From: Xanthobacteraceae bacterium 501b | GTDB taxonomy: Bacteria; Pseudomonadota; Alphaproteobacteria; Rhizobiales; Xanthobacteraceae | Length of the DNA stretch: 64,000 nucleotides | Assembly: GCA_000378025.1 (NCBI GenBank) | Contig: KB899087.1 | Coordinates: 3,844,001-3,908,000 of the forward strand | Direction of reading: 5' to 3' | Part shown: in pieces, positions 11,122 to 19,551 of the stretch | Layout: each line of letters opens with the position of its first letter | How positions within the stretch are numbered: the first letter of the stretch is position 1 | Position numbers and translations under genes: made by a program | The notes under the pieces: generated by a model | What the model was told of the DNA's origin: nothing | Databases searched by the model: none | What the model saw: the letters and a program-made list of their open reading frames with translations, nothing else

Positions 11122-11166
11122 AGCGGAGGCCGCGGGCAGCTCTCGTCAGGCGGTCGTGTCCCTGGT

Positions 11167-11250
11167 CGTCATCCCCGGGCGTGACCCGGGGATCCATGTC
11201 TTCGGCGCCGCTGGAAAGCGTGGATGGCCGGGACAAGCCCGGCCATGACG
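11167..11250. repeat. extragenic palindromic repeat, family A, copy 3
   Basis: An 84-bp element beginning CGTCATCCCCGGGCGTGACC and ending GACAAGCCCGGCCATGACG. It is the third copy of the family, with the same two-hairpin layout and complementary CGTCAT/ATGACG ends. It lies between dapD and dapE and ends 48 bp before the dapE start. Confidence 0.86.
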
Positions 11251-11298
11251 GCTAAACAGATGGTTGCCGGCTCCGGAGACTCCGCCAGAGGACGTGTT

Positions 11299-12510
11299 AT
11301 GACCGCCACCGCGCCTTCCTTCCATGCCCCGGCAGACCCCGTCGACATTCTGCGCACACTCATCCGCTGCCCCTCGGTGACACCGGCAGAAGGAGGCGCG
11401 TTGGCCTATCTCGACGCTGTGCTCTCCAATGCCGGCTTCGCCACCCACCGGGTGACGCTCACCGGCCCAGACACGCCGGATGTCGAAAATCTCTACGCCC
11501 GCTTCGGCACGCGCGGCCCCAATCTGTGCTTTGCCGGCCATACCGACGTGGTGCCGCCCGGTGATCCCACCCATTGGCGCTTTCCCCCCTTCGAGGGGGC
11601 GATCCAGGACGGGCTGATCTATGGCCGCGGCGCGGTCGACATGAAGGGCGGCGTCGCCGCCTTCATCGCCGCCGGGCTCGACTTCGCCGGCGCCCATGGC
11701 CACGACCCCGACCATGCGGACCTGCCCGGCTCGATCTCCTTCCTGCTCACCGGCGACGAAGAAGGCCCAGCCATCAACGGCACCGAGAAGCTGCTGCGCT
11801 GGCTGGCCGACCGCGACGAGCGGATAGACCATTGCGTGCTGGGCGAGCCCACCTCGCGGGCGGCGCTGGGCGACATGGTGAAGATCGGGCGGCGCGGCTC
11901 ACTCTCCGGCACGCTCACCGTGCACGGCCGGCAGGGCCATGTCGGCTACCCCCATCTCGCCGAGAACCCGATCCCCGGCATGGTGAAGCTGCTCGCCGCG
12001 CTGAAGGCCGAACCGCTCGACGGCGGCAACGCGCATTTCCAGGCGTCGAATCTCGAAGTCGTCTCGGTCGACGTCGGCAACCCCGCCTTCAACGTCATTC
12101 CCGCCGAGGCGCGGGCGCGCTTCAACATCCGCTTCAACGATCTGTGGACGCCGGAAACGCTGGCCGCCGAGATCGAACGCCGCATGGTGGCGGCGGCTGG
12201 CAATGAGGTGCGCTTCACCCTCGGCTTTGAGGCCCGCTCCTCCGACAGCTTCCTCACCGCCCCAAGCGATTTCGTCGATCTCGTGGTCGAGGCGATCTCG
12301 GAGGCCACCGGCCGCCGGCCGGAACTCTCCACCACGGGCGGCACCTCGGATGCCCGCTTCATCAAGGATCACTGCCCGGTGGTCGAGTTCGGCCTGGTAG
12401 GTACCAGCATGCATGCGGTGGACGAATCGACGCCCATCGACGAAGTCGCGGCGCTCACCCGGACTTATGCCGGGGTGATCGCGCGTTATTTTGCGCTGTT
12501 CGGGCGCTGA
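11299..12510 (+). CDS. dapE: succinyl-diaminopimelate desuccinylase
   Basis: Hydrolyses N-succinyl-LL-diaminopimelate to LL-DAP, the step after DapD and the aminotransferase. The 403-residue M20 metallopeptidase has the metal ligands in order: His81 in [13 protein letters not shown], Asp114 in [10 protein letters not shown], the Glu pair near residue 154 in TGDEEGP, and a late His in GTSMHAVDE. The dimerisation domain lies between ([29 protein letters not shown]). I placed the start at the ATG giving MTATAPSF, which has AGAGGA ahead of it; earlier starts would translate the palindromic repeat. It is convergent with the small porin-like gene. Confidence 0.97.
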   Translation: MTATAPSFHAPADPVDILRTLIRCPSVTPAEGGALAYLDAVLSNAGFATHRVTLTGPDTPDVENLYARFGTRGPNLCFAGHTDVVPPGDPTHWRFPPFEGAIQDGLIYGRGAVDMKGGVAAFIAAGLDFAGAHGHDPDHADLPGSISFLLTGDEEGPAINGTEKLLRWLADRDERIDHCVLGEPTSRAALGDMVKIGRRGSLSGTLTVHGRQGHVGYPHLAENPIPGMVKLLAALKAEPLDGGNAHFQASNLEVVSVDVGNPAFNVIPAEARARFNIRFNDLWTPETLAAEIERRMVAAAGNEVRFTLGFEARSSDSFLTAPSDFVDLVVEAISEATGRRPELSTTGGTSDARFIKDHCPVVEFGLVGTSMHAVDESTPIDEVAALTRTYAGVIARYFALFGR

Positions 12511-12517
12511 CGCGCGG

Positions 12518-12826
12518 CTACTTGCTCTTCAGCCCCGGCGCGAGGGCGTCGACCCGGCTCGTGCTGTTCACATCGGTGGAATAGAGGTCGGTCTGCACGC
12601 TGCCGCTGATCTTCACGCAGGTGGAGGACCCGGCCAGGCGGGTGAACCCAGCGCCAAAGTGGGCGCAGGCGGGGTCACTCGTCTCGGCGACCGTGGCAGG
12701 AGTGCGGCCGGGCACGGCAGTCTGTGCGGCCACCGGCAGGCTGCCGAGGAGCGTCGCCCCGGCGAGCAGCAGGGCGTGGGCGCCAGAGCGCCGGGCGCTG
12801 CGTCCGTCCTTCGCCGTCTTGCCCAT
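12518..12826 (-). CDS. small exported protein resembling the N-terminus of alphaproteobacterial porins
   Basis: Encodes 102 residues. Residues 1-35 look like a signal peptide: a basic start (MGKTAKDGRSARR), a hydrophobic stretch (HALLLAGATLLGSLPVAA) and an Ala-x-Ala-type cleavage site before QTAVPG. The mature part contains DPACAHFGAGFTRLAGSSTCVKISGSVQTDLY. It resembles the first strand of Hyphomicrobiales porins, which open with a cysteine pair, a tyrosine- or phenylalanine-rich loop and a CIRIGGYVR-like strand. At about 65 mature residues it cannot form a barrel by itself. It may be a porin remnant or a small stand-alone relative. The stop lies 8 bp from the convergent dapE stop. Confidence 0.6.
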   Translation of the reverse strand: MGKTAKDGRSARRSGAHALLLAGATLLGSLPVAAQTAVPGRTPATVAETSDPACAHFGAGFTRLAGSSTCVKISGSVQTDLYSTDVNSTSRVDALAPGLKSK

Positions 12827-12965
12827 GGCTTCCCTCGCTACGTGAATCCTTGCCGAGCTTCCGATCCGAATGCGGCTCCAATCGGGCGCGGTCAAGGCCA
12901 GCCACTCAGAGCGCCGGGCGGGAAACCGGATAGGATGGCACCGATTCGCCCACCGGACGCCCGCC

Positions 12966-13409
12966 ATGCCGAACCTTATCCGACCCGTGCTCGCCACCAG
13001 CGCCGCCGTCTTCCGCGACGGACGGGTGCTGCTGGCCCGGCGCGGCCGCCCCCCTTCGCTGGGACTGTGGACCTTGCCGGGCGGACGGGTGGAGCCGGGC
13101 GAAACGCTGGCGCAGGCCGCCGCGCGCGAGGTGATGGAGGAGGTGGCCGTGGCCTGCGAGATCCTCGGCGTCGCCGGCGCGCTCGACATCATCCAGCGCG
13201 ATCCGGACGGCGCGCTTTCCGCCCATTTCGTCGTGGTCAGCCATGCCGCGCGCTGGGTCCAGGGCGAGCCCCAGGAGGGGCCGGAGGCGGCGGAAGTCGG
13301 CTGGTTCCACCCCGCCGCCCTGCCGCAGAAAACTACGCCCGGCCTCGGGGAGATCGTCGCGGCCGCCCTCGTGCTGGCGCGCGCCACGGATGCGCCAGAG
13401 TCGCAATAG
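12966..13409 (+). CDS. NUDIX hydrolase
   Basis: A 147-residue pyrophosphohydrolase of nucleoside diphosphate derivatives. The Nudix box is GGRVEPGETLAQAAAREVMEE followed by VAV. The catalytic Glu residues and the REVMEE helix are present, but the conserved Gly near the end of the box is Ala. The N-terminus PVLATSAAVFRDGRVLLARRG and LGLWTLPGG are typical of small single-domain ADP-ribose or MutT-like enzymes; substrate is not predictable. I chose the ATG giving MPNLIRP; an in-frame ATG 96 bp upstream adds a low-complexity Arg-rich stretch. The TIGR02301-type gene follows 51 bp downstream. Confidence 0.88.
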   Translation: MPNLIRPVLATSAAVFRDGRVLLARRGRPPSLGLWTLPGGRVEPGETLAQAAAREVMEEVAVACEILGVAGALDIIQRDPDGALSAHFVVVSHAARWVQGEPQEGPEAAEVGWFHPAALPQKTTPGLGEIVAAALVLARATDAPESQ

Positions 13410-13460
13410 GCGGCTATGCCGGCTCTTGACGCCCGCGCGGCGCCGGCGCACCACAGGCGC

Positions 13461-13868
13461 ATGCCACGCTCCCCGCTCGTCCCTCTGCTGTCTGCTGCCC
13501 TGCTGGCGGGGCTTGTTATCGCCTCGCCACAGCGAGCACTGGCGCAGGCGACGCAGGGCGGTGCGCCGCCTTACGAGGCCGAATTGCTGCATCTGGCCGA
13601 AATTCTCGGCGCGCTTCATTACCTGCGCCCCCTGTGCGGCGCGGCCGAAGCGACGCGCTGGCGCGACGAGATGCAGGCCATGCTTGATATCGAAGCGCCC
13701 TCGGGCGACCGTCGCGGCCAGCTCACCAGCGCCTTCAACACCGGCTATGAGAGCTACCGCCAAGTCTACCGCGTGTGCACGCCCTCGGCGGAACTGGCCA
13801 GCCAGCGCTATCTGGAGACCGGCGCCAAGCTCGCGCGTGACGTTGCAACCCGTTACGGTAGCAACTAA
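13461..13868 (+). CDS. TIGR02301 family exported protein
   Basis: A 135-residue protein with an N-terminal signal peptide (MPRSPLVPLLSAALLAGLVI, cleavage probably after ALAQA). The mature part has the family pattern YEAELLHLAEILGALHYLRPLCG, a second block WRDEMQAMLDIE, and FNTGYESYRQVYRVCTPSA. The two cysteines, in RPLCG and RVCTP, could form a disulphide in the periplasm. TIGR02301 proteins are conserved in Hyphomicrobiales and have no known function. An in-frame ATG 45 bp upstream would push the signal peptide inward, so I prefer the later start. Confidence 0.8.
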   Translation: MPRSPLVPLLSAALLAGLVIASPQRALAQATQGGAPPYEAELLHLAEILGALHYLRPLCGAAEATRWRDEMQAMLDIEAPSGDRRGQLTSAFNTGYESYRQVYRVCTPSAELASQRYLETGAKLARDVATRYGSN

Positions 13869-13933
13869 GCCGCGCAGCGCCGCCACGTGGCGGAACGATT
13901 ATGTCACACCTGTCGCATTTATGCCGCGGCAAA

Positions 13934-13948
13934 TTAACCGTCCTTCAA
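13934..13948 (+). promoter_or_regulatory. near-consensus CtrA-like site
   Basis: TTAA-N7-TCAA matches the alphaproteobacterial CtrA full-site pattern TTAA-N7-TTAA with one mismatch. It lies in an AT-richer part of the 168-bp gap, 88 bp before the TTG start of the next gene. A short motif can occur by chance, so this is a candidate only. Confidence 0.35.
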
Positions 13949-14036
13949 TTCTTGGGCGGACGTGCCGCCGGGGCATGCTAAGGTTTCGGCGTTGCGTGCC
14001 CCGCGGGGCGGGAACCCGGCACGCGGAGGGTTTGGT

Positions 14037-14309
14037 TTGTCTCAGCTTCCTGGAACGCTCGATATCGACGACAAGGCCGACCAGGCTCACGAGGACGAGC
14101 GCCATGCCGCGCTCGCCTATCTCGATGAGGCGTGGAACGAGGCCGTCTATGACGGGCTCGACGAGGACTGCCTCGCCCAGGCGGCCCTGTTCACCGCCAT
14201 CCGCTCCATGGTCGCCACCTATGGCGAGGAAGCCGCCGCCGGCTTTGCCGAGCGCCTGGCCGAGCGCATCCGCGCCGGCGAGTACACGATTCCCTATAAT
14301 CGCCAGTAG
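14037..14309 (+). CDS. small conserved hypothetical protein, TTG start
   Basis: Encodes 90 residues; I do not recognise a named family. The sequence is acidic and helical: LPGTLDIDDKADQAHEDERH, ALAYLDEAWNEAVYDGLDEDCLA, AALFTAIRSMVATYGEEAAA, FAERLAERIRAGEYTIPYNRQ. No signal peptide or membrane segment is visible, so it is probably cytoplasmic. The start is TTG, chosen because GGAGGG lies about 8 bp upstream and the acidic protein begins there; extending further upstream would run through the GC-rich leader. It stands alone, with a possible CtrA-like site ahead of it, and converges with the GNAT gene. Confidence 0.7.
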   Translation: MSQLPGTLDIDDKADQAHEDERHAALAYLDEAWNEAVYDGLDEDCLAQAALFTAIRSMVATYGEEAAAGFAERLAERIRAGEYTIPYNRQ

Positions 14310-14321
14310 CCGGCGCCCGCT

Positions 14322-14786
14322 TTAGCCGCGACGCCGGACAAAGATCTCCAGCCCGTCGACGTCGGATTCCACAAGGCTCCAGCCGCGTGCGGCGTAGTAA
14401 GGCGCCAGTCGCGCTTCCGCTGCCAGATACACGTGCTCATGGCCGCTGGCGAATGCCGCCTCGGTCGCCCGCGCCATCAATGCCGCGCCGATCCCCTGTC
14501 GCGTGCTCACTGGCTCCACCCAGAGCGCGGCGACCCAGGGCGTCAACGCGGGGCGCTGGTCGACGTCGCTGGCAATGAGCGCGGCGCAGCCAAGGAAGCG
14601 TTCGCTGTCATGCGCGACGAAAGTCGCCGGCACCGGGCTTCGCCCAAGGCTCTCGTCGAGCCGGGCGCGCAAGGCGTCCAAAGGCACGCCCTTTCCTTCC
14701 CACCAGGCCCGCCAGACGCGTTCGGCCACCACGGCGGCGAAAGCGGGGACCTCACGCAGGTCCGACACGGTGCAGGCGAGTGCCAT
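14322..14786 (-). CDS. GNAT family N-acetyltransferase
   Basis: A 154-residue acetyl-CoA-dependent acyltransferase. The acetyl-CoA loop is visible as VEPVSTRQGIGAALMARATEAA (Q/R-x-x-G-x-G/A form), preceded by strand LTPWVAALWV and followed by the C-terminal LAPYYAARGWSLVE, the usual GNAT tyrosine region. The substrate is unknown. I prefer the ATG giving MALACTV because GGGAGA is 9 bp upstream; another ATG lies three codons earlier. It lies just beyond the rpsU terminator on the same strand and may have its own promoter or depend on read-through. Confidence 0.83.
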   Translation of the reverse strand: MALACTVSDLREVPAFAAVVAERVWRAWWEGKGVPLDALRARLDESLGRSPVPATFVAHDSERFLGCAALIASDVDQRPALTPWVAALWVEPVSTRQGIGAALMARATEAAFASGHEHVYLAAEARLAPYYAARGWSLVESDVDGLEIFVRRRG

Positions 14787-14809
14787 GCGGCCCATTCTCC
14801 CAACGCAAA

Positions 14810-14837
14810 AAGCGCGGTGACTGTCGTCACCGCGCTT
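14810..14837 (-). terminator. intrinsic terminator of rpsU
   Basis: A perfect 12-bp stem (AAGCGCGGTGAC and complement) with a 4-nt loop lies 51 bp after the rpsU stop on the minus strand. It is followed by a run of five T residues in that direction. This is a strong rho-independent terminator pattern. Confidence 0.85.
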
Positions 14838-14887
14838 GGATATCTTTCAGGTCCTGGCAGTCCCGAAGGGGACCGCACAGCGTCGTG

Positions 14888-15130
14888 TCAGCGGGGACCG
14901 CCGGGAACGACCTTAGGCTTCGAGGGCAGCAGACCTTCGCGCTGGGCGCGCTTGCGGGCCAGCTTGCGCGCGCGACGGACGGCCTCGGCCTCCTCGCGGG
15001 CGCGCTTCTCGGACGGCTTCTCGTAATGGCCGCGCAGCTTCATCTCGCGAAAGATGCCTTCGCGCTGCATCTTCTTCTTCAGCGCCTTGAGGGCCTGATC
15101 GACGTTGTTGTCCCGAACGAGAACCTGCAC
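14888..15130 (-). CDS. rpsU: 30S ribosomal protein bS21
   Basis: Small-subunit protein near the mRNA exit site that helps translation initiation. The 80-residue product starts [20 protein letters not shown], followed by the very basic [35 protein letters not shown]. The tail [13 protein letters not shown] is longer than in E. coli (71 residues), which is common in alphaproteobacteria. The start codon is GTG, with GAGGAAG 5 bp before it. It is transcribed alone, with a terminator directly downstream and a 242-bp upstream gap where I see no other gene. Confidence 0.95.
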   Translation of the reverse strand: MQVLVRDNNVDQALKALKKKMQREGIFREMKLRGHYEKPSEKRAREEAEAVRRARKLARKRAQREGLLPSKPKVVPGGPR

Positions 15131-15372
15131 GTGTCTTCCTCTTTCGTGCTTCGCGTATCGCGCATCGTTGAATTCTGGCGATTGGCGCGGGTCTCCCGAA
15201 ACCTACGGGATGGCGGGCAGCCAATCAGGGTGAGGGCACATAGCAGGACTCTTTCGTGTTGTCCATCGTCGACGCGCCGGCGAACCGCACAAAGCCCCGC
15301 GAGCTTGCGTCTTTGCCCTTCCCGCACGCTCTCGCCGAGGCACCGCCTCATTTGCGCAAGAGCGGGCGCCGG

Positions 15373-15993
15373 TCACACGCCGGCGAGCGCGATCACCTCG
15401 GCCACCGCCGCTTTGCTGCGGAAGGCCAGCGCCGCCTGGTATTCCGGCGAGTTGTAGCAGGCCAGCGCGGCCGCCAGATCCTTGAAGGCGACCAGCACAT
15501 TGCGCGAGCGGGCCTCGCCGTGCACGCCCTCGTGCCGCCCGCCGCGCACCACGAACCAGCCCTCATATTTCGCGATGGCGATGGCGTCGGCGGCGACATA
15601 GGACTTGTAGGTTTCCATGTCGTGCACGTCGATCCGCATCACCCAATAGCCGGTGCCAGACCCATCCGCCGGGCCTGCGATCGTCGCGGCCGCCGGCTGC
15701 TCGCCTTCGTAGCCCTCGATGATCAGGTGCTCGCCCTCAGAGGAGGCGACTCGATGGGTGTAGGCGGCTTGGTATTCCGGCGACTGGAAGCAGGCGAGCG
15801 CGGTCTCGTAATCCTTGAATTCGACCACGACATTGCGCGAACGGGCGGTGCCCTCCAGCGCCTCCGGCGTGCCGCCGCGCAGCAGGAACCGGCCGCCAAA
15901 GGCGGCAATCGCCGGCTCGGCGCCCTGAAGATAGGGCTTGTAGCCGTCCGTATCGTGCACATCGAGGCGGCTGATCCAGTAGCCCTTGGCCAT
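15373..15993 (-). CDS. protein with two tandem DUF1330 domains
   Basis: A 206-residue cytoplasmic protein made of two copies of the roughly 95-residue DUF1330 ferredoxin-like fold. Copy 1 starts GYWISRLDVHDTDGYKPYLQ and copy 2 starts GYWVMRIDVHDMETYKSYVA. Both continue to GGRF or EGWFVVRGG, then ARSRNVVVEFKDYETALACF or ARSRNVLVAFKDLAAALACY, then SPEYQAA. The linker between them (about residues 95-112) is Ala/Gly-rich. Most DUF1330 proteins are single-domain dimers, so this is a covalent dimer. Function is unknown. It lies 24 bp downstream of pyrF on the same strand, an association I recall from related genomes. Confidence 0.87.
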   Translation of the reverse strand: MAKGYWISRLDVHDTDGYKPYLQGAEPAIAAFGGRFLLRGGTPEALEGTARSRNVVVEFKDYETALACFQSPEYQAAYTHRVASSEGEHLIIEGYEGEQPAAATIAGPADGSGTGYWVMRIDVHDMETYKSYVAADAIAIAKYEGWFVVRGGRHEGVHGEARSRNVLVAFKDLAAALACYNSPEYQAALAFRSKAAVAEVIALAGV

Positions 15994-16017
15994 TGTTCTC
16001 GGTCCTTCTGCGTGGGT

Positions 16018-16728
16018 TCAGGAAAGCGCGCGGGCGATCTCGGCCTGCACCGCCCGGGCGGCCGCGACGGGATCGGGCGAGGCGACGATCGGCCGGCCGA
16101 CCACCAGATGGTCGGCCCCGGCACGGATGGCGGCAAAGGGCGTGGCGATGCGCTTCTGGTCGCCGACATCGCTGCCGTCCGGGCGCACGCCGGGGGTAAC
16201 GATGGCGCCCCTTTGGCCCAGCGCCGCGCGCACAGAGGCGGCGTCAGTCGGGGCGCAGACAATGCCGTCAATGCCGATCTCACGCGCCTGCGCTACCCGG
16301 CGCGCCACCGTTTCCGCGACGCCGGCGCCATAGCCGGCCTCGGTAAGGTCGGCCTCGTCATAGGAGGTGAGCACGGTGACAGCGAGAATGCGCAGCGGGC
16401 TCGCCCCCTTGCCCTCCATGGCCGCGCGCATGGTCTGGGGATAGGCATGCACGGTGGCGAAGCTGGCGCCCAGTGCGGCGAGGCTGGCGACGCCGCGCGC
16501 CACCGTGTTGCCGATGTCGTGCAGCTTGAAGTCGATGAACACCTTGCGGCCATCGGCAACCAACTCGCGGGCAAGGCCGAGGCCGCCGGCAAAGCCGAGC
16601 TCGTAGCCGATCTTGTAGAAGCTCACGCTGTCGCCGAGCCGGGAGATGATGCTCTCCGCCGCCCCGAGCGAGGGCAGGTCGAGAGCGACGATCAGCCGGT
16701 CGCGCGGATCGGGAACAGGGGCGTGCAT
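16018..16728 (-). CDS. pyrF: orotidine 5'-phosphate decarboxylase
   Basis: Last step of de novo UMP synthesis. The 236-residue TIM barrel carries the signature [12 protein letters not shown] with Asp66, Lys68 and Asp71 of the charged catalytic network, the opening LIVALDLPS, and the phosphate-binding end ITVEGVRP-like motif seen here as [11 protein letters not shown] plus [11 protein letters not shown]. This is the group I (bacterial) enzyme. An inverted repeat with a 28-nt spacer lies just upstream. The DUF1330 gene follows after 24 bp and is probably co-transcribed. Confidence 0.96.
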   Translation of the reverse strand: MHAPVPDPRDRLIVALDLPSLGAAESIISRLGDSVSFYKIGYELGFAGGLGLARELVADGRKVFIDFKLHDIGNTVARGVASLAALGASFATVHAYPQTMRAAMEGKGASPLRILAVTVLTSYDEADLTEAGYGAGVAETVARRVAQAREIGIDGIVCAPTDAASVRAALGQRGAIVTPGVRPDGSDVGDQKRIATPFAAIRAGADHLVVGRPIVASPDPVAAARAVQAEIARALS

Positions 16729-16747
16729 GAGGAAAGTCTCCGCGCTT

Positions 16748-16795
16748 GAGCCTTTTCCGCAAAAGCTGAACGCGCTTTGCGAGACGAAAAGGCTC
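16748..16795. promoter_or_regulatory. spaced inverted repeat between FMN reductase and pyrF
   Basis: GAGCCTTTTC (16748-16757) and its exact complement GAAAAGGCTC (16786-16795) flank 28 bp. It lies in the 75-bp gap, 19 bp upstream of the pyrF start. It may be the terminator of the FMN reductase gene or a leader/operator for pyrF. Role unknown. Confidence 0.45.
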
Positions 16796-16803
16796 CGGCC
16801 TCT

Positions 16804-17388
16804 CTAGGCGCGCAGACCCGCCCGCAGCGCCGCCTGCTCGATAAGCGCTGTCATCACCGCGCGCAACCTCTCGCGCGCTTTCTCGTCCTTGAAGTCGCCG
16901 CGTTCGTCGAAAGCGCCTGAGGCGCCCGCCAGCATCACCTGTTCGGCCAGCACCAGGGCGCCGAGCCCCAGCGCCAGCGTCTGTCGCAGCATCATCGAGG
17001 CACGATAGCCCCCTAGTCCGCCGGGCGAGGAGGACCCGATAGCGTAGACCGGGCCCTTGAAAGCGTCGCCCTCGCCGCCGCGCACGCGGCTGGCCCAGTC
17101 GATCGCGTTCTTCAGCAGCGGCGGCAGGCCGGCATTGTATTCCGGGGTGACGATGAACACACCGTCGGCGCGGGCCAGCTGGTCGCGCAACTGCTTGGCG
17201 GCGGCAGGCACGCCCTCGCTGGCTTCGAAGTCGCCGTCATAGATCGGCATCGGGTAGTCGGCCAGCGACAGCAGCACCGGCTCGCATTCCATCAGCGCCA
17301 ATTCCTTCGCCGCCAGCGCGGCCAGGCTGGCGGAGAAAGAACCGGCACGGATGGAGCCGGCGAAGACGAGGATACGAGGCTGGCGCAT
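16804..17388 (-). CDS. NADPH-dependent FMN reductase family protein
   Basis: A 194-residue flavodoxin-like quinone/azo reductase. The N-terminal FAGSIRAGSFSASLA is the FMN-phosphate loop of the family, and TPEYNAGLPPLLKNAIDWAS is the flavin-binding/dimer segment that defines NAD(P)H-dependent FMN reductases. Later GSSSPGGLGGYRA contacts the isoalloxazine in homologues. No signal peptide; cytoplasmic. It lies 37 bp after pmtA on the same strand, inside the dnaK-to-pyrF block. The physiological substrate is unknown (quinone, chromate or azo compounds are reduced by relatives). Confidence 0.9.
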   Translation of the reverse strand: MRQPRILVFAGSIRAGSFSASLAALAAKELALMECEPVLLSLADYPMPIYDGDFEASEGVPAAAKQLRDQLARADGVFIVTPEYNAGLPPLLKNAIDWASRVRGGEGDAFKGPVYAIGSSSPGGLGGYRASMMLRQTLALGLGALVLAEQVMLAGASGAFDERGDFKDEKARERLRAVMTALIEQAALRAGLRA

Positions 17389-17425
17389 AGGAGCTCCTGC
17401 GATGACGCGGCCAGTGCGGCCAGCC

Positions 17426-18061
17426 TCACGCCTCGGCCGCGCTCAGCTCCGGCGTCGGCGCGTGGTGAGTGTTGGAACGATACACCCAGACGCGGGCGGG
17501 CGGCAGATTGGCCCAGATGCGCTGGCTGACATGGGCGTCGAAGCGCTCCGGCGCCAGCGGCACCGGCGAGACGACGGCATAGGTGAACTGGATGAAAGGC
17601 GCGCGCGGCACTGACAGGCCAAAGGCCTGGTCGAGCAACCCGTGACGCTCGGGGGCCGGGCGGGTGAACAGCGGCAGGCTGGACACCACAGCCGCCGAGG
17701 GCCGGTCGAGATGGCTCTCCACCGTGCGCGCCATGTTGTAGGCGTCGCCCTGTATGACGGTCGCGGCGGGGAAGCGCAGGCGCAGCAGCTTGCAGAATTC
17801 CGGGTTGTACTCGATCAGCACCAGCCGCTCGGGCGCGACGCCGCGGGCGATCAGCGCCGTCGTCACCGGGCCGGTGCCAGGCCCAAGCTCGATCACCGGA
17901 CCATCCTGCTCGGGGTCGACGAAGCTCGCCATGGTGCGCGCGAGGGCGCGGCCGGAAGGCGAAACGGCGCCGGTACGAAGCGGGTTCTGCAGCCAGGACT
18001 GGAGGAAGCGGACTTCGTCGGGGCGCTCTTTCGGCGAGGGGACGGCAGAACGATGGAGCAT
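17426..18061 (-). CDS. pmtA: phospholipid N-methyltransferase PmtA-type
   Basis: A 211-residue SAM-dependent methyltransferase. It matches the rhizobial/Rhodobacter-type enzyme that methylates phosphatidylethanolamine toward phosphatidylcholine at the inner membrane. The N-terminal FLQSWLQNPLRTGAVSPSGRALA is the family opening (amphipathic, membrane-contacting). Motif I is VIELGPGTGPVTTALI, followed by LVLIEYNPEFCKLLR and VVSSLPLFT. The C-terminus VWVYRSNTHH is also typical. Its position directly after dnaJ is common in Hyphomicrobiales. Without a functional test, an rRNA adenine dimethylase-like role cannot be fully excluded, but the N-terminus argues against it. Confidence 0.86.
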   Translation of the reverse strand: MLHRSAVPSPKERPDEVRFLQSWLQNPLRTGAVSPSGRALARTMASFVDPEQDGPVIELGPGTGPVTTALIARGVAPERLVLIEYNPEFCKLLRLRFPAATVIQGDAYNMARTVESHLDRPSAAVVSSLPLFTRPAPERHGLLDQAFGLSVPRAPFIQFTYAVVSPVPLAPERFDAHVSQRIWANLPPARVWVYRSNTHHAPTPELSAAEA

Positions 18062-18233
18062 GCGACTTCGATTCCGGTAAGCCGTGGCGGGAAGGCGCGC
18101 AACGCAAGGCGGCGAGGCGAGGGCAGCGCGGCGACGAGGCAGGTGCCGCGCGCCAAGAGGCCGAGGCCAACACTAGAGGCCGGACAGCCTCCTGTTAAGG
18201 CCTCGCGATGACGCAGTGATTACGTTTCGCCGC

Positions 18234-19382
18234 TTATTCGGCATCGCCGGCAAAGAAATCCTTTACCCGGGCGAAGAAGCCGCTCGATTCCGGATGAGTG
18301 TCCTTTGAACATTCCGCATCGAACTCGCTCAGAAGTTCGCGCTGACGTCGCGTCAGGTTCTGCGGTGTTTCGACGACAACCTGCACATACATGTCGCCGC
18401 GCGTGCGGCTACGAAGTACCGGCATGCCCTTGCCGGACAGGCGGAAACGCTTGCCGGACTGCGTGCCCTCGGGAATCTTCACCTTCGTTGTCTCGCCATC
18501 GATGGTCGGCACCTCGCAGGTACCCCCGAGCGCGGCGGAAACCATGGAGATCGGCGCCCGGCAGAACAGGTCCGCCCCGTCGCGCTGGAAGAAATCATGC
18601 GGGGCGAGCGACAGGAAGATGTAGAGGTCGCCCGGAGGGCCGCCGCGCACCCCGGCCTCGCCCTCATTGCCGAGGCGAATGCGGGTGCCGTCCTCGACAC
18701 CGGCCGGAATGCCCACTTCCAGGGTGCGCTCCTTGGTGGTGCGCCCGGCACCGTCGCAAGCCGGGCATGGGTCCTCGATCACCTGACCACGGCCCTGGCA
18801 GGTGGGACAGGTGCGCTCGAGGGTGAAGAAGCCCTGCGCCTGGCGAATGCGCCCGGACCCTGAACAGGTGCGACAGGTGGTCGGCTGGGTGCCCGGCTTG
18901 GCGCCGGTGCCCGAGCAGGTTTCGCACACGATCGAGGTCGGCAGGCGGATGGTGGCGTCCTTGCCGGAGAACGCCTCCTCCAGCGTGATTTCCATGTTGT
19001 AGCGCAGGTCCGCCCCGCGCTCGCGCCCGCCCCGTCCGCCACCACTGGCGGCACCGCGCCTTCCGCCGGACATGCCGAACAGGTCATCGAAAATGTCGGA
19101 GAAGGTGGAGGCGAAGTCGGAGCCGAAGCCCGGCCCGCCCGGACTGCCCATGCCACCATCAAAGGCGGCGTGACCGAAACGGTCATAGGCCGCGCGCTTC
19201 TGCGGGTCCTTGAGGACGTCGTAGGCCTCGCTGATTTCCTTGAAGCGAACCTCGGCGTCACCATTGCCGGGATTCTTGTCGGGATGCCACTTCATCGCCA
19301 GCTTGCGATAGGAGCTCTTCAGCTCGCCATCGCTGCAGGTGCGGGTGACTTCGAGGAGTTCATAATAGTCGCGTTTGGACAT
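18234..19382 (-). CDS. dnaJ: molecular chaperone DnaJ
   Basis: Hsp40 partner that delivers unfolded clients to DnaK and stimulates its ATPase. The 382-residue protein has the J domain with the HPD tripeptide in [12 protein letters not shown], a Gly/Phe-rich region ([22 protein letters not shown]), and four zinc-binding CxxC repeats ([32 protein letters not shown]). Two substrate-binding beta domains and the dimerisation end follow. This is type I DnaJ. It follows dnaK on the same strand across a 211-bp gap that contains a hairpin, so it may be partly uncoupled from dnaK transcription. Confidence 0.98.
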   Translation of the reverse strand: MSKRDYYELLEVTRTCSDGELKSSYRKLAMKWHPDKNPGNGDAEVRFKEISEAYDVLKDPQKRAAYDRFGHAAFDGGMGSPGGPGFGSDFASTFSDIFDDLFGMSGGRRGAASGGGRGGRERGADLRYNMEITLEEAFSGKDATIRLPTSIVCETCSGTGAKPGTQPTTCRTCSGSGRIRQAQGFFTLERTCPTCQGRGQVIEDPCPACDGAGRTTKERTLEVGIPAGVEDGTRIRLGNEGEAGVRGGPPGDLYIFLSLAPHDFFQRDGADLFCRAPISMVSAALGGTCEVPTIDGETTKVKIPEGTQSGKRFRLSGKGMPVLRSRTRGDMYVQVVVETPQNLTRRQRELLSEFDAECSKDTHPESSGFFARVKDFFAGDAE

Positions 19383-19551
19383 GGGTCGCTGTGCCGTCGC
19401 ATCCTTGGCCGCCGCCGGCGCTTCCCGCGGCGGGCGGTCCCGGCCGCCATGCAGGAACCCTGCCGGAGGACGCCCCGGCGATGATCCTGCGTGCCGGGCT
19501 TATGCTACCCGTGGCGGCTGCGGCACCGGCCGCACGGCCACGGAAAGAAAT

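Noticed and set aside
12518..13462. Long minus-strand frame ending in the small porin-like protein
   Set aside because: Only the last 102 residues (from 12826) make sense, with a signal peptide. The upstream part is antisense to the NUDIX gene.
14895..15100. Antisense overlap reading as a protein across rpsU
   Set aside because: rpsU is unmistakable; the opposite frame has no start support and is composition-driven.
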